Shown: positions 36,655 through 46,172, counted from the stretch's first letter. The stretch: DNA of 64,000 bases from Vibrio tubiashii ATCC 19109 (GCF_000772105.1 NZ_CP009355.1:62001-126000), one strand, 5' to 3'. The notes: generated from the letters alone by a model not told the origin. Program-made: numbers and translations.

Positions 36655-36835
36655 ACGCCAACTCCTTGGCCGGAAATCTGTTGCTCACTTCATTAAATTT
36701 AGGCGATAGTTACGGAATGACCTACCGAAATCAGACATTAAATTGATTAAAATTAAGTCTAAAGGGCTAGATGTTTATGCTCGAACTCAGTTATTGGTGT
36801 TGTTGGAGAGAATGAGTAATACCAAACGCAAAATG

Positions 36836-36860
36836 CCCAACAGATGGTATGTCTGTTGGG
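36836..36860 (-). terminator. Probable terminator for peptide deformylase gene
   Basis: A 9-bp perfect stem (36836-36844 with 36852-36860) lies 30 bp past the minus-strand def stop and is followed on that strand by CATTTTGCG. Confidence 0.65.
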
Positions 36861-36889
36861 TGAATTAAGGCCACTATCAATAAACAGCG

Positions 36890-37402
36890 CTATGATGCTT
36901 TGGCTTGAGTTTTAACGTACTTCTTTACTTTCTTCATTGCCATTTGGCGTTTCAGGGGGGAAAGGTAGTCGATAAATAGATTACCAGAGAGGTGGTCTAT
37001 TTCGTGCTGCATTACAATGGCTAAGAACTCATCACTTTCAACTGTGATCGGATTTCCCTCTCGATCCAGCGCAGACACAACCACCGAAGTAAAACGTTCA
37101 ACTTCAGCGTAGTAATCTGGCACAGACAGGCATCCCTCTTGACCAAAGGCTTTGTTTTCACCACTGACGACTTCCGGGTTAACTAGGATTAGTGGCTCAT
37201 CTCTGTTATCTGAAAGGTCAATGATCACCACTGCTTCTTTACGACCTACCTGTGTAGAAGCCAAACCAATCCCGTTGTCAGTCGCATACAGGGTTTCGAG
37301 CATATCGTCGATCAGACTTTGTATTGACGCAATGTCCGTGACTTTCTCAGCGGTTATCTTGAGGCGCGGATCTGGGGCAGTGAGAATATCTAATACAGCC
37401 AT
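36890..37402 (-). CDS. def: Peptide deformylase (stand-alone Vibrio chromosome II type)
   Basis: This 170-aa metalloprotease removes the formyl group from nascent N-formyl-Met peptides. Motif 1 is GIGLASTQVG, where the usual second Ala is Ser. Motif 2 EGCLSVP carries the metal Cys, and motif 3 QHEIDHL carries two His and the catalytic Glu. It matches, from memory, the extra Vibrio deformylase on the second chromosome (VCA0150-like). It is not next to fmt, so it is an accessory copy. A second, related deformylase lies at 57777-58289. Confidence 0.93.
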   Translation of the reverse strand: MAVLDILTAPDPRLKITAEKVTDIASIQSLIDDMLETLYATDNGIGLASTQVGRKEAVVIIDLSDNRDEPLILVNPEVVSGENKAFGQEGCLSVPDYYAEVERFTSVVVSALDREGNPITVESDEFLAIVMQHEIDHLSGNLFIDYLSPLKRQMAMKKVKKYVKTQAKAS

Positions 37403-37621
37403 TTATCTTTAAATCCTAACAATTTGTTTAGGCTATCAATTTTAACCAAAAGAGCCGAGTGTAGTGAGTCTTAGATTGAAGAAAGTTAATGTTTCTCACT
37501 GTCTATTCCACAAATCTGATACAGATAGCTTTATTAATAAAATGTAGTGATGTTTTATATGCTTTGTTAATGGTGTTTGTGCTCTAAAAGAGCCAGGCAT
37601 TTAGCTAGTAGGAATATCTTT

Positions 37622-39574
37622 GTGAATCAGATGCTTGGTAGAGACTCTTCGGTTTCTGATACCGAACCCATGACGAAAAAAACGCATCGCGCCAAGTTTA
37701 AGTGGCGGGGCATTGAAGTGCGACTGGGTCTCGCGTTGGCAATGCTATCGATGACGACGTTACTGCTCGCCCTTTTTAGTTCGACCACTTATGACAAGTT
37801 AGAAAGCGCGTTGCTTGAGCTCAAGGAAAAAGAGATCCCTGCCCTTGAGCAGGCGGCTAGGCTAAACGATATGGTGCGTTTGGTGATCACGGATTCGTCT
37901 CAACTGGTCGCAGCCGATTCGAACCTGGAAAGGCGCAATGCCATGGTGCGTATTGAAGACAGCATAGAAGAGATGAACCAAGTTCTTGCCCATTTCCCTG
38001 AGTACCATGCTTATTTTAAAGACTTGATTATGCAGGTGAGTAACAGCCTGAGTTTACTCTATCAAAGCGGTGAAGAATCGCGGCAGCTCAACAAAGAGTT
38101 ACGCAACCTGCTGGAAGGTTTTTATCCCCTCTTACAGCAAGTGAGTGAAGAGCTTGATAGCTTACCTGCGGAGCAAAAGTCTCGTCTGCAGTACAGCCAG
38201 TTGAAGGCGTTGTTGTTCTATCAATTAGGTTTGGTTGAGAAGCTTTATAACGATGGCAGCTTCAACGAGTTGGATTACACAACCTATCGTCTAGAGCAGT
38301 TAGGACAAGATTGGTTTAGCTTGTGGCTCGAAAGTGGCCTTGCTGAATCTTTGCCTGCGCTCGATGAAAAGCTCTCGGTTATCTACACTCTTGCCTCTCG
38401 TTCAAGCCGTTTAGTTCAGCTCAAGAATCAAGCGTTGGAGCACTACTATCAGCAGGAATTCTTACTTGAAAACAGCCGTAAATACCTGCATCAACTTTCC
38501 GTTCAAATAGAGCGAAATACGTCAAACGTTAACTTAGAAATTGATTCGTCGATTGCCCATGTGCAAGCTTCGTTAGCTTCAAACCGCACCTTCTCGCTTA
38601 CTCTCTCGGTGTTTAGTCTATTTGCCGCAGCGGGGATTGCGTGGTTCTACGTGCGTAAGAATATTTTGGAGCGCCTGCTTAACCTGAGAGACGATATGTT
38701 TGCCATCTCAATAGGGCACTTGGATACTCAAATCGAGCTAAAAGGGCAGGATGAAATAACCCAAATGGCGAAGTCTCTGCAGGTGTTCCAAGCTACCGCA
38801 AAAGTAGTGAAAAAAACCAATCAAAAACTGGAAGCCGAAGTCGAAGAGCGCAGGCTGGCAGAAGAGAAACTTCGCGTCACTCAAGATGAGTTGGTTCAAG
38901 CAGGCAAGCTTGCTGCACTGGGGCAATTGAGTGTTGGAATTACTCATGAAATAAACCAACCTTTAACCGCGATCAGCAGTCATACTCGCAGCGCGCAAAA
39001 GTGGCTAGAGCAAGCGCGTTCAGATAAAGCCACCCAGAATCTGCATAAAATTGAAACTCTGCTAGGCAAGGTCGCGGCACTAACGCGGCACTTGAAAGCT
39101 TTTTCGCGTAAGAGCGATGGCAAAGTGACCTCGGTAGCGGTGATGCCCGTCGTCAACGATGCGATAGAACTCTTTGCCAATAAGCAGATACCGATAGTGC
39201 TCGACTGTAATCTCTCTTCTTGTGAGAGTGTTCGAGCAAATCCGATCCGCTTAGAGCAAGTGTTAGTTAACTTAATCAGCAATGCGATTGATGCCGTAGA
39301 ACAAACCCCTGAGCCGCTTATTTTGGTGTCTGTCTCTAGAGTGGGAGAAGAGGTCACGATTGCGGTTAAAGACAATGGCAAAGGCATACTCGCTGACGAT
39401 ATTCCTCATATTTTCGACCCATTTTATACCCGTAAAGAGGTGGGCAAGGGCTTAGGATTAGGGCTCTCTATCGCTTTTAACATCATCAAAGATTTTGGTG
39501 GTTCAATTCGGGTTAACTCACAGCCGCAACAGGGCAGTGAGTTTGTTGTTTATTTAGAAGGCGCAAGATCATGA
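37622..39574 (+). CDS. Sensor histidine kinase (DctB/PgtB-like)
   Basis: This inner-membrane kinase of about 650 aa has TM1 near residues 35-58 and a periplasmic all-helical sensor of about 260 residues. TM2 is near 315-335 (FSLTLSVFSLFAAAGIAWFY), followed by HAMP and a DHp domain with the phospho-His in GITHEINQPL. The HATPase has the N-box NLISNAIDA, VKDNGKGI, FDPFYT and GKGLGLGLSI. The GTG at 37622 has TAGGAA upstream; ATG at 37631, ATG at 37670 and TTG at 37577 are alternatives. It overlaps the response regulator by ATGA, so they form a pair. Its ligand is probably linked to the phosphoester genes downstream. Confidence 0.88.
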   Translation: MNQMLGRDSSVSDTEPMTKKTHRAKFKWRGIEVRLGLALAMLSMTTLLLALFSSTTYDKLESALLELKEKEIPALEQAARLNDMVRLVITDSSQLVAADSNLERRNAMVRIEDSIEEMNQVLAHFPEYHAYFKDLIMQVSNSLSLLYQSGEESRQLNKELRNLLEGFYPLLQQVSEELDSLPAEQKSRLQYSQLKALLFYQLGLVEKLYNDGSFNELDYTTYRLEQLGQDWFSLWLESGLAESLPALDEKLSVIYTLASRSSRLVQLKNQALEHYYQQEFLLENSRKYLHQLSVQIERNTSNVNLEIDSSIAHVQASLASNRTFSLTLSVFSLFAAAGIAWFYVRKNILERLLNLRDDMFAISIGHLDTQIELKGQDEITQMAKSLQVFQATAKVVKKTNQKLEAEVEERRLAEEKLRVTQDELVQAGKLAALGQLSVGITHEINQPLTAISSHTRSAQKWLEQARSDKATQNLHKIETLLGKVAALTRHLKAFSRKSDGKVTSVAVMPVVNDAIELFANKQIPIVLDCNLSSCESVRANPIRLEQVLVNLISNAIDAVEQTPEPLILVSVSRVGEEVTIAVKDNGKGILADDIPHIFDPFYTRKEVGKGLGLGLSIAFNIIKDFGGSIRVNSQPQQGSEFVVYLEGARS

Positions 39575-40923
39575 CGATGGAAAAGCAAATCACCCTCATT
39601 GACGATGAATTGGATGTCGTAGAGGCAGTCAGTGAGATGCTAGAGCTTGAAGGCTTTAACGTAACCAGTTTTACCGATCCGAAAGCGGGTTTGAAGTCGT
39701 TATCTCCGGACAGTAAGCAAGTTGTTCTATGCGATGTACGTATGCCGCAATTAGACGGGCTATCCATGCTAGATGCAATTCAAAGTCGTTCGCCTGCGTG
39801 TGAAATCATCTTGATGAGTGGTCATGGTGATATTCCGATGGCGATAGAAGCGATGAAGCTTGGTGCATTCGACTTTATTGAAAAGCCGCTACAAAGTGAC
39901 GAGCTGATAGACAAACTCAACCTCGCTTCAACGCAGGTGCAGAACGCCCCTGATACGCTGTCGGATACGCCAGAGCTACCGATTGAAAATGTCGTGATTG
40001 GGGTTTCAAGTCAAATGGAGATGGTACGAAGCCAAGTGTTGGCTTTGGCTCGAACTGGGGTAGATACTATCATCAATGGGGAAACTGGTACGGGTAAAGA
40101 GGTGATTGCTAGAGCCCTGCATCGTTACTCGAAACGCCGTGATAAGCCGTTTGTTGCCATTAACTGTGGCGGTATGACGGAAAGCATCATTGAGAGTGAG
40201 TTGTTTGGGCATGAGGCAGGCTCTTTTACCAGTGCGAATAAAAAGCGTATCGGGAAAATTGAACAGGCAAACGGTGGCACTCTATTTCTTGATGAGATTG
40301 AAAGCATGCCAATTGCGGTTCAGATTAAGTTGCTCAGAGTGATACAAGAGCGAGTCATTGAACGTGTTGGCGGTAATACACTGATTCCGGTTGATATTGT
40401 TGTGGTTGCAGCAAGCAAAGCTGATTTATCGGAGCTGAGTCAGCGCGGTGAGTTTAGGGCCGATCTGTTTTATCGACTCAATATCGCCAGTCTAAATTTA
40501 CCGCCATTACGCCAGCGCAAAGAAGACATTCAGTCTCTGTTTAGGCACTTTGTGGTTCAAGCCAGTCAAAAATACAAGACGCGGCCATCGACCCTCTACG
40601 CTGAGCAAATACAACAGCTGTGCCGTCATGACTGGCCCGGAAATGTGCGTGAGCTGAGAAACGTCGCAGATCGATTTGTATTGGGCATTGTGGGCGAAGG
40701 GTTTGATTTGCAGGCACCGTCAACTCAAGGTAGTGAAGCCTTTGCGTTTGAGCAGCAAATGGAGCAGTACGAGCGCAATGTACTTACAGAAGCGCTCATC
40801 GAAATGGCAGGCAATATTAATGAGGTCTCGCTACGGCTAAATCTACCGCGCAAAACCTTATATCGAAAGATGAAAAAACATCAATTAGACAAAGAGAGCT
40901 TTAAGGCGAATCGCGCCAACTGA
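39571..40923 (+). CDS. Sigma-54-dependent response regulator (NtrC/DctD family)
   Basis: This 450-aa activator has a receiver domain (about 5-120; phospho-Asp in VVLCDVRMPQLDG, Lys in IEKPL). Its AAA+ domain (about 145-375) shows Walker A GETGTGKEVIARALH and Walker B GGTLFLDEIESMP, and a Fis-type HTH near 420-440 ends NEVSLRLNLPRKTLYRKMKKH. The sigma-54 contact loop, normally GAFTGA, reads GSFTSA, an unusual change at two positions. Two sigma-54 promoters with shared upstream elements follow, so it probably activates the phosphodiesterase and ABC genes. Confidence 0.9.
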   Translation: MTMEKQITLIDDELDVVEAVSEMLELEGFNVTSFTDPKAGLKSLSPDSKQVVLCDVRMPQLDGLSMLDAIQSRSPACEIILMSGHGDIPMAIEAMKLGAFDFIEKPLQSDELIDKLNLASTQVQNAPDTLSDTPELPIENVVIGVSSQMEMVRSQVLALARTGVDTIINGETGTGKEVIARALHRYSKRRDKPFVAINCGGMTESIIESELFGHEAGSFTSANKKRIGKIEQANGGTLFLDEIESMPIAVQIKLLRVIQERVIERVGGNTLIPVDIVVVAASKADLSELSQRGEFRADLFYRLNIASLNLPPLRQRKEDIQSLFRHFVVQASQKYKTRPSTLYAEQIQQLCRHDWPGNVRELRNVADRFVLGIVGEGFDLQAPSTQGSEAFAFEQQMEQYERNVLTEALIEMAGNINEVSLRLNLPRKTLYRKMKKHQLDKESFKANRAN

Positions 40924-40929
40924 GCGATA

Positions 40930-40950
40930 GACACAAATGACTCAATATAA
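40930..40950 (+). promoter_or_regulatory. Upstream activator element (phosphodiesterase gene)
   Basis: This is a copy of GACACAWWTGACYCAAWW, with TGACTCAA starting at 40938, exactly 67 bp ahead of the -24 GG at 41005. The same element lies 67 bp ahead of the phnD promoter. It is the likely binding site for the response regulator at 39571. Confidence 0.7.
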
Positions 40951-41003
40951 CGGAGTGATAGTGTGGCTGAAGTTATATTATTGAAATTTAAGGTTAAAAT
41001 ATT

Positions 41004-41019
41004 TGGCATAGAGAGTGCT
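41004..41019 (+). promoter_or_regulatory. Sigma-54 promoter of the glycerophosphodiesterase gene
   Basis: TGGCAT AGAGA GTGCT matches the -24/-12 consensus TGGCAY-N5-TTGCW except one base, with the GG-to-GC spacing of 12. It is 115 bp ahead of the ATG at 41135. Confidence 0.85.
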
Positions 41020-41134
41020 ATAGAGTAACCACTCTGATTTAAACTCGCGGAAATAAATCTGTAAAACGGATGTAAACCGTTTTTGTCAGAGTCGATTAAA
41101 AATCAATAAAACAATTTGCTGCAAGGAGAAACCG

Positions 41135-42346
41135 ATGAAGCAAATCTTAACCAGTGGTATCACTCTATTGTTAGGTGTTAGCTCAATTGCCATGGCGGGC
41201 AACGAACCAGCACAGGTCGGCCCACGCCCTCTCTATCTCGTTAGTGATATGGAAGAGAGCCCTCTAAAAACTAAGCTTGAAAGCTGTAGTGACGGCCCAT
41301 TTTATCGTAGCGACTTTTCGATTGGTCACCGCGGCGCAGCAATGCAGTTTCCTGAGCATACCAAAGAGTCGTACCTAGCTGCGATTGCGATGGGAGCGGG
41401 TGTACTTGAATGTGATGTGACCTTTACCAAAGATAAACAACTGGTATGTCGCCATTCACAAAGTGATCTCCACACTACAACCGATGTTCTTGCTCACCCA
41501 GAACTTGCTAAGAAATGTTCGGTGCCGTTTAAACCAGCTAATCCTGAGACTGGCGAGGATGCACAAGTAGAGTGTCGTACTTCAGATTTTACTTTGGCTG
41601 AGTTTAGAACCTTGAAAGGTAAAATGGATGGCGCAAACCCGAAAGCCACTACCATCGAAGAGTACATGAATGGGACGCCTGGCTGGCGTACAGATCTGTA
41701 CTCACAAACGGGTACTTTGATGACCCATGCTGAAAGTGCAGCGTTGTTCAAAAAGCATGGTGTGAAGGTGACGCCAGAGCTGAAGTCAGCCAAAGTTGAA
41801 ATGCCTTATCAGGGCTTCAGCCAAGAGAATTATGCGCAGAAGCTAATTGATGAGCTGAAAGCGGCAGGGTTTACAGCCAAAGATGCTTATGTTCAGTCAT
41901 TCAACCTAGATGACGTGAAATACTGGATTAAAAACGAACCTGAGTTTGGTAAACAAGCCGTTTACCTTGACGATCGCGTATACAATCTAGAAGGCTTTAC
42001 TGCGACGCTAGAGAACATGAAAGCGCTATCTAAAGATGGTGTTCAGATCATTGCTCCACCTCTTTATGCACTGATTCAGTTAGATGATAAGAATGCGATT
42101 GTTGCATCAGAATACGCGAAGCTAGCCAAACAAGCCGATCTCGATATTATCGCTTGGACATTAGAGCGTTCTGGCCCACTTGCGCAAGGTGGCGGCTGGT
42201 ATTACCAAAGCGTGACTGAGCAAATTAAGCAAGATGGCGACATGATGAAAGTGTTGGATGTGTTGGCCAAAGATGTAGGCGTATTAGGCGTATTCAGTGA
42301 TTGGCCATCAACGGTCACTTACTACGCAAACTGTATGGATATCTAA
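41135..42346 (+). CDS. Periplasmic glycerophosphodiester phosphodiesterase (GlpQ-like)
   Basis: This 403-aa protein starts with a signal peptide (cleavage after SIAMA, near residue 21). The GDPD catalytic motifs are present: [15 protein letters not shown] (about 67-81) with the catalytic His, and [18 protein letters not shown] with the metal acid ECD and second His. It cleaves glycerophosphodiesters such as glycerophosphocholine to glycerol 3-phosphate plus an alcohol, in the periplasm. It is controlled by the sigma-54 promoter at 41004-41019 and precedes an ABC importer, which may take up a product. Confidence 0.87.
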   Translation: MKQILTSGITLLLGVSSIAMAGNEPAQVGPRPLYLVSDMEESPLKTKLESCSDGPFYRSDFSIGHRGAAMQFPEHTKESYLAAIAMGAGVLECDVTFTKDKQLVCRHSQSDLHTTTDVLAHPELAKKCSVPFKPANPETGEDAQVECRTSDFTLAEFRTLKGKMDGANPKATTIEEYMNGTPGWRTDLYSQTGTLMTHAESAALFKKHGVKVTPELKSAKVEMPYQGFSQENYAQKLIDELKAAGFTAKDAYVQSFNLDDVKYWIKNEPEFGKQAVYLDDRVYNLEGFTATLENMKALSKDGVQIIAPPLYALIQLDDKNAIVASEYAKLAKQADLDIIAWTLERSGPLAQGGGWYYQSVTEQIKQDGDMMKVLDVLAKDVGVLGVFSDWPSTVTYYANCMDI

Positions 42347-42389
42347 TCTGCGATACAGCCTAAGTTAGCAAGATATTTGATTAAAAATG

Positions 42390-42407
42390 AAGGGCTTTCG
42401 AGCCCTT
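42390..42407 (+). terminator. Intrinsic terminator after the phosphodiesterase gene
   Basis: A 7-bp stem (42390-42396 with 42401-42407) with a stable TTCG tetraloop is followed by TTTTTTT. It separates this transcript from the ABC operon. Confidence 0.9.
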
Positions 42408-42429
42408 TTTTTAATTGTAAATTTCATGG

Positions 42430-42484
42430 GACAAAAATGACCCAAATGGCGCAGCTTGCGCAAGACACATTTGACCCAAATTAA
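42430..42484 (+). promoter_or_regulatory. Two upstream activator elements of the phn-like operon
   Basis: Two copies of GACAMAWWTGACYCAAAT begin at 42430 and 42464 (TGACCCAAAT cores at 42438 and 42472), 34 bp apart, about three helix turns. The nearer core is exactly 67 bp ahead of the -24 GG. A GCGCAGCTTGCGC palindrome lies between them (about 42449-42461). Confidence 0.75.
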
Positions 42485-42537
42485 AAAATGCTAGATGTGC
42501 TTTTAATTAAGTGGTTGAAAGTAAAAATAAAAATAGA

Positions 42538-42553
42538 TGGCACGTCCCCTGCA
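42538..42553 (+). promoter_or_regulatory. Sigma-54 promoter of the phn-like operon
   Basis: TGGCAC GTCCC CTGCA matches the -24/-12 consensus, with GG-to-GC spacing of 12 and one mismatch. The start site would be near 42564, about 35 bp ahead of the phnD ATG. Confidence 0.9.
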
Positions 42554-42599
42554 ATAGTAAAGGTGAACATCAACAATAACGTGAATGTAAGGTTCTAAT

Positions 42600-43640
42600 A
42601 TGAAAAACAGTGTAAAAGGATTGTTAATCGCTGGCTCTTTGCTGCTTCCATCTATGGCGATGGCAAGTGAGTGTGCTAACCGTGGGGTACTGGATGAAAG
42701 ATATTGTGATGAAAACCAAGATCTAGTGGCTGACTCACCAAAAGACTCGAACGAGTGGATCGACCCAAGCACTTTGGTTTTTACCTACACACCAGTAGAA
42801 GACCCAGCGCTGTATAAAGATGCGTTTGCCGATTTCCAAGCACACCTAAGCAAAATCACTGGCAAAAAGGTCATTTACTACACTGTTCACTCTAACTCAG
42901 CTCAGGTCGAAGCCATGCGCTCTGGTCGCTTGCATGTCGCGGGTTTCTCAACGGGCCCTACAGGCTACGCAGTAAACCTAGCGGGCTACGTGCCAATTGC
43001 GGTAAAAGGTGACGAAGCCGGTTTTCAAGGCTACAACCTAGTGACTATCGTTCGTAAAGACAGTGGTATCAACGAAATGGCGGACTTGAAAGGCAAACGA
43101 GTTGCCCATACATCGGCCTCTTCAAACTCTGGCAACCTAGCGCCACGTGCTTTGTTCCCAGCACAAGGTTTAGTGCCAGATGAAGACTACAAAGTGCTTT
43201 ACTCAGGTAAACACGATCAATCTATTCTAGGCGTATACAATGGCGACTACGATGCAGCGCCAGTTGCGTCAGATGTGTATGACCGTATGGTTGCGGCCGG
43301 TCGTGTTGATGACTCTGAACTTAAAATCATCTACCGCAGTCCACGCTTCCCAACATCTGCATTTGGCTACGCTTACAACCTAAAACCTGAACTGGTAGAG
43401 AAAATTAACGAAGCTTTCTTTAGCTACCGTTTCACTCCTGAAATGAGCGCAGCATTTAAAGGCGCAGACCGTTTCTCACCAATTACCTACCGAGAGGATT
43501 GGTCAGTTATCCGCGATATCGCTCATGCAACAGGCACGGCTTACACTAAAACCGGTCTGAAAAAACTGGCTGAGAAAGATGCAGCCAAGCGCGCTAAGAA
43601 AAAAGCAGCAGAGCTAGCAAAGCAAGCCACCAACCAATAA
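42600..43640 (+). CDS. phnD: PhnD-like periplasmic substrate-binding protein
   Basis: This 346-aa protein has a signal peptide (cleavage after MAMA, near residue 21) and a phosphonate-binding-like Venus-flytrap fold. It shows FTYTPVEDPALYKD near 60, AGFSTGPTGYAVN near 115 and DLKGKRVAHTSASSNSGNL near 160. The last about 25 residues are a Lys/Ala-rich tail (KKLAEKDAAKRAKKKAAELA), unusual for PhnD. With PhnC and two PhnE-type permeases it forms an ABC importer for phosphonate, phosphite or a phosphoester. A link to the upstream glycerophosphodiesterase favours the last (inference). Confidence 0.85.
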   Translation: MKNSVKGLLIAGSLLLPSMAMASECANRGVLDERYCDENQDLVADSPKDSNEWIDPSTLVFTYTPVEDPALYKDAFADFQAHLSKITGKKVIYYTVHSNSAQVEAMRSGRLHVAGFSTGPTGYAVNLAGYVPIAVKGDEAGFQGYNLVTIVRKDSGINEMADLKGKRVAHTSASSNSGNLAPRALFPAQGLVPDEDYKVLYSGKHDQSILGVYNGDYDAAPVASDVYDRMVAAGRVDDSELKIIYRSPRFPTSAFGYAYNLKPELVEKINEAFFSYRFTPEMSAAFKGADRFSPITYREDWSVIRDIAHATGTAYTKTGLKKLAEKDAAKRAKKKAAELAKQATNQ

Positions 43641-43746
43641 ACAGTAGTTTCTAATTCTCTAACAACGTCAAAAAGTACGGTGCCTAGGGCACGGGCATCG
43701 TACACCCTAAATTTGGGCTCAAAATAAGAAAACAAGGAATAGTAGT

Positions 43747-44532
43747 ATGGCCGTAGCAAGCTGTGACGCATCAAAATACGACGGAATAAAGATCAACAAT
43801 CTCTTTCATGAGTACGTGGCAGGTAAGCCAATCCTTAAAGGCATCGACATCGATATCGATCAGCCGGGCATCATTGCCATCATAGGCCCATCGGGTACAG
43901 GTAAAAGTACCTTATTGCGTTGCATCAACCGCTTAAACGACCCGACCAGCGGTGAAATCTTGTTTGAAGGTGAAGACCTGACAAAACTGCAGGGGCAAGC
44001 ATTGCGTAAACAGCGTCGTCACATCGGGATGGTTTTTCAAGAGTACAACTTGGTTGAGAGATTAACGGTAATTGAAAATGTGCTCAGTGGACGTTTAGGC
44101 TACATGTCTTCATGGAACGCTTGGCGTAGAAATTACTCGAAAGAGGATCTACAAAAAGCGTTTGAGCTTCTTGAGTTCGTTGGCTTGCAAGACTTTGCCA
44201 ATCAGCGTGCCGATAGCCTTTCTGGCGGTCAGCGTCAACGTGTCGGTATTGCGCGTGCCGTGATGCAAGACCCATACATCCTCTTAGCCGATGAGCCAAC
44301 CTCATCTCTCGACCCTAAAACTGCGGTCGAGATTATGGAGCTGATGGAGACGTTTGCCAAAGATAAGCAAATCCCTGTTCTGGTGAATATTCATGATGTG
44401 AACTTAGCGAAACGTTTTGCCAATCGCATCATTGGCATGTGTAACGGAAAAGTGCATTACGATGGCAGCCCAGAAGGTATTAGCGAAGAAGATCTGAAGA
44501 TCATCTATGGAGGTGAGTCATGGCTAGATTAA
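43747..44532 (+). CDS. phnC: PhnC-like ABC ATP-binding protein
   Basis: This 261-aa ATPase has Walker [18 protein letters not shown], the Q-loop [22 protein letters not shown] typical of PhnC, signature [14 protein letters not shown], Walker [12 protein letters not shown] and the H-loop NIHDVNLA. It overlaps the first permease by 13 bp. It energises uptake of the PhnD-bound ligand. Confidence 0.9.
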   Translation: MAVASCDASKYDGIKINNLFHEYVAGKPILKGIDIDIDQPGIIAIIGPSGTGKSTLLRCINRLNDPTSGEILFEGEDLTKLQGQALRKQRRHIGMVFQEYNLVERLTVIENVLSGRLGYMSSWNAWRRNYSKEDLQKAFELLEFVGLQDFANQRADSLSGGQRQRVGIARAVMQDPYILLADEPTSSLDPKTAVEIMELMETFAKDKQIPVLVNIHDVNLAKRFANRIIGMCNGKVHYDGSPEGISEEDLKIIYGGESWLD

Positions 44533-45320
44533 GCGCTTCACCTTCTTCGGTAAACGTGGAGAACCCCTTTAAAGCCTCATGGGCGAGTCGAGTCGGCGTG
44601 GTTGCTGTGGTTGCTTATCTGTTTTACAGCTTCTCGACTCTGAACCTTAGCTTTGAGCGATTGATTATCGGTTTTGGTGAAAGTGAGCGCTTGCTATCTC
44701 GCATGTTTCCACCCGATTTCTCTCGTTCGAATCTGCTACTTAGTGGTTTAGCAGAGAGTTTACAGATAGCGATAATCTCTAGTTTTTTTGGCATCGTTAT
44801 CTCTTTGTTTCTCGGTCTTTTGGCGGCGAGAAACATGATGCCATCGATTGTCTCAACACCCGTTCGTGGCTTTATCGCGCTGTGCCGTTCATTCCACCCG
44901 GTCATTATTGCCATCTTATTCGTTAAGGCCGTGGGCTTTGGCGCGTTAGCGGGGATTCTGACCTTGGTGTTTGCTTCGATTGGTTTTATCGCCAAGCTTT
45001 TTGCTGAAGCCATTGAAGAGATCTCGTTTAAACAGGTTGAAGCCATTCGAGCAACAGGGGCCAGCTTTGCGAGTGTGATTTTGTTTGCAGTAATGCCACA
45101 GGTATTTACGCGTTTTATCGGCTTTGCTAGTTATCAACTTGACTCAAATCTACGTAACTCCACCATGGTGGGCATTGTTGGCGCAGGCGGTTTAGGTGGC
45201 ACTCTTTTCTCTGCCTTCCAACGTTTTGATTACGACTTTGTTGCCGCCATTCTTATCACCATTATTGCCTTGATTCTTGTAGGTGAGTTCTTATCTAATG
45301 TAGTAAGGAGAATCTTCTAA
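44520..45320 (+). CDS. phnE: PhnE-like ABC permease 1
   Basis: This 266-aa permease has about six TM helices and the inner-membrane EAA loop [20 protein letters not shown], which contacts the ATPase. It pairs with the second permease (heterodimer) and is coupled to phnC by overlap and to the next gene by a 1-bp overlap. Confidence 0.87.
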   Translation: MARLSASPSSVNVENPFKASWASRVGVVAVVAYLFYSFSTLNLSFERLIIGFGESERLLSRMFPPDFSRSNLLLSGLAESLQIAIISSFFGIVISLFLGLLAARNMMPSIVSTPVRGFIALCRSFHPVIIAILFVKAVGFGALAGILTLVFASIGFIAKLFAEAIEEISFKQVEAIRATGASFASVILFAVMPQVFTRFIGFASYQLDSNLRNSTMVGIVGAGGLGGTLFSAFQRFDYDFVAAILITIIALILVGEFLSNVVRRIF

Positions 45321-46123
45321 TGACAACTGCTTCAATTGATAGAGAGTGGCAGCGTTTTACGTTCAACGAACGTTTGGCAAGGTTCGCCGCCTACTTGTGT
45401 TTTGTATCAGCGATAGTTTGGTCTTGGCAGACCGTAGAAATCATTCCAGAGTTTCTCTACGACGCACCAGCGCAGTTTGGTGACATGTTTAGCCGCATGG
45501 TTCCGTTGGATTACGGTTTTTACCCTGAAATGATTCATGCAGCCCTGATTGAGACCCTGCATATTGCAACTCTTGGAACGCTTTTCACTTTGATTCTCGC
45601 TATTCCATTAGCCTTGCTAAACGCACCTAACATTACGCCAAGCAAAACGTTAAACTGGATTGCACAGTTCTTCTTGGTTTCTTCGCGTTCGGTTAACTCA
45701 CTGGTATGGGCATTGCTGTTTATCGCTTTGTTTGGTCCAGGCGTATTAGCAGGAATCATGGCGATTGCCGTTCGCAGTGTGGGCTTTGTCGGTAAACTTC
45801 TCGCAGAGGCGATTGCTGAAGCGAATATGGGAACAATCGAAGCCTTAAAAGCGACGGGTGCCTCTTGGATGAGTATTCTGCTAAAAGGCTACTGGCCTCA
45901 AGTTATGCCGGCTTTTTACTCGATTGTCTTATTCCGTTGGGATATCAATGTTCGCGAGTCTGCCGTATTAGGCCTAGTAGGCGCTGGTGGTATCGGCGTA
46001 GTGCTTAACGACGCGCAAAACCTGTTCGAGTGGCAAAAAGTGTCGATGGTCCTAGTGAGTATCTTCGCTGTTGTTATTCTCGCTGAAGCGCTGGTCGTGC
46101 ATGTGCGTAAGAAGTTAATTTAA
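45320..46123 (+). CDS. phnE: PhnE-like ABC permease 2
   Basis: This 267-aa permease has about six TM helices and the EAA loop AIAEANMGTIEALKATGASW. It is homologous to permease 1. Two distinct PhnE proteins, rather than one, are found in several Phn-type importers. It is the last gene of the operon, before the terminator at 46142-46171. Confidence 0.87.
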   Translation: MTTASIDREWQRFTFNERLARFAAYLCFVSAIVWSWQTVEIIPEFLYDAPAQFGDMFSRMVPLDYGFYPEMIHAALIETLHIATLGTLFTLILAIPLALLNAPNITPSKTLNWIAQFFLVSSRSVNSLVWALLFIALFGPGVLAGIMAIAVRSVGFVGKLLAEAIAEANMGTIEALKATGASWMSILLKGYWPQVMPAFYSIVLFRWDINVRESAVLGLVGAGGIGVVLNDAQNLFEWQKVSMVLVSIFAVVILAEALVVHVRKKLI

Positions 46124-46141
46124 TTGGTTTTACGCCGATTG

Positions 46142-46171
46142 AAAAAGGCAGGGGGGAAACCCTGTCTTTTT
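46142..46171. terminator. Bidirectional intrinsic terminator
   Basis: A 12-bp stem with one G-T pair (46142-46153 with 46160-46171) is flanked by A- and T-runs. It closes the phn-like operon on the plus strand and the membrane protein gene at 46173 on the minus strand. Confidence 0.88.
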
Positions 46172-46172
46172 G

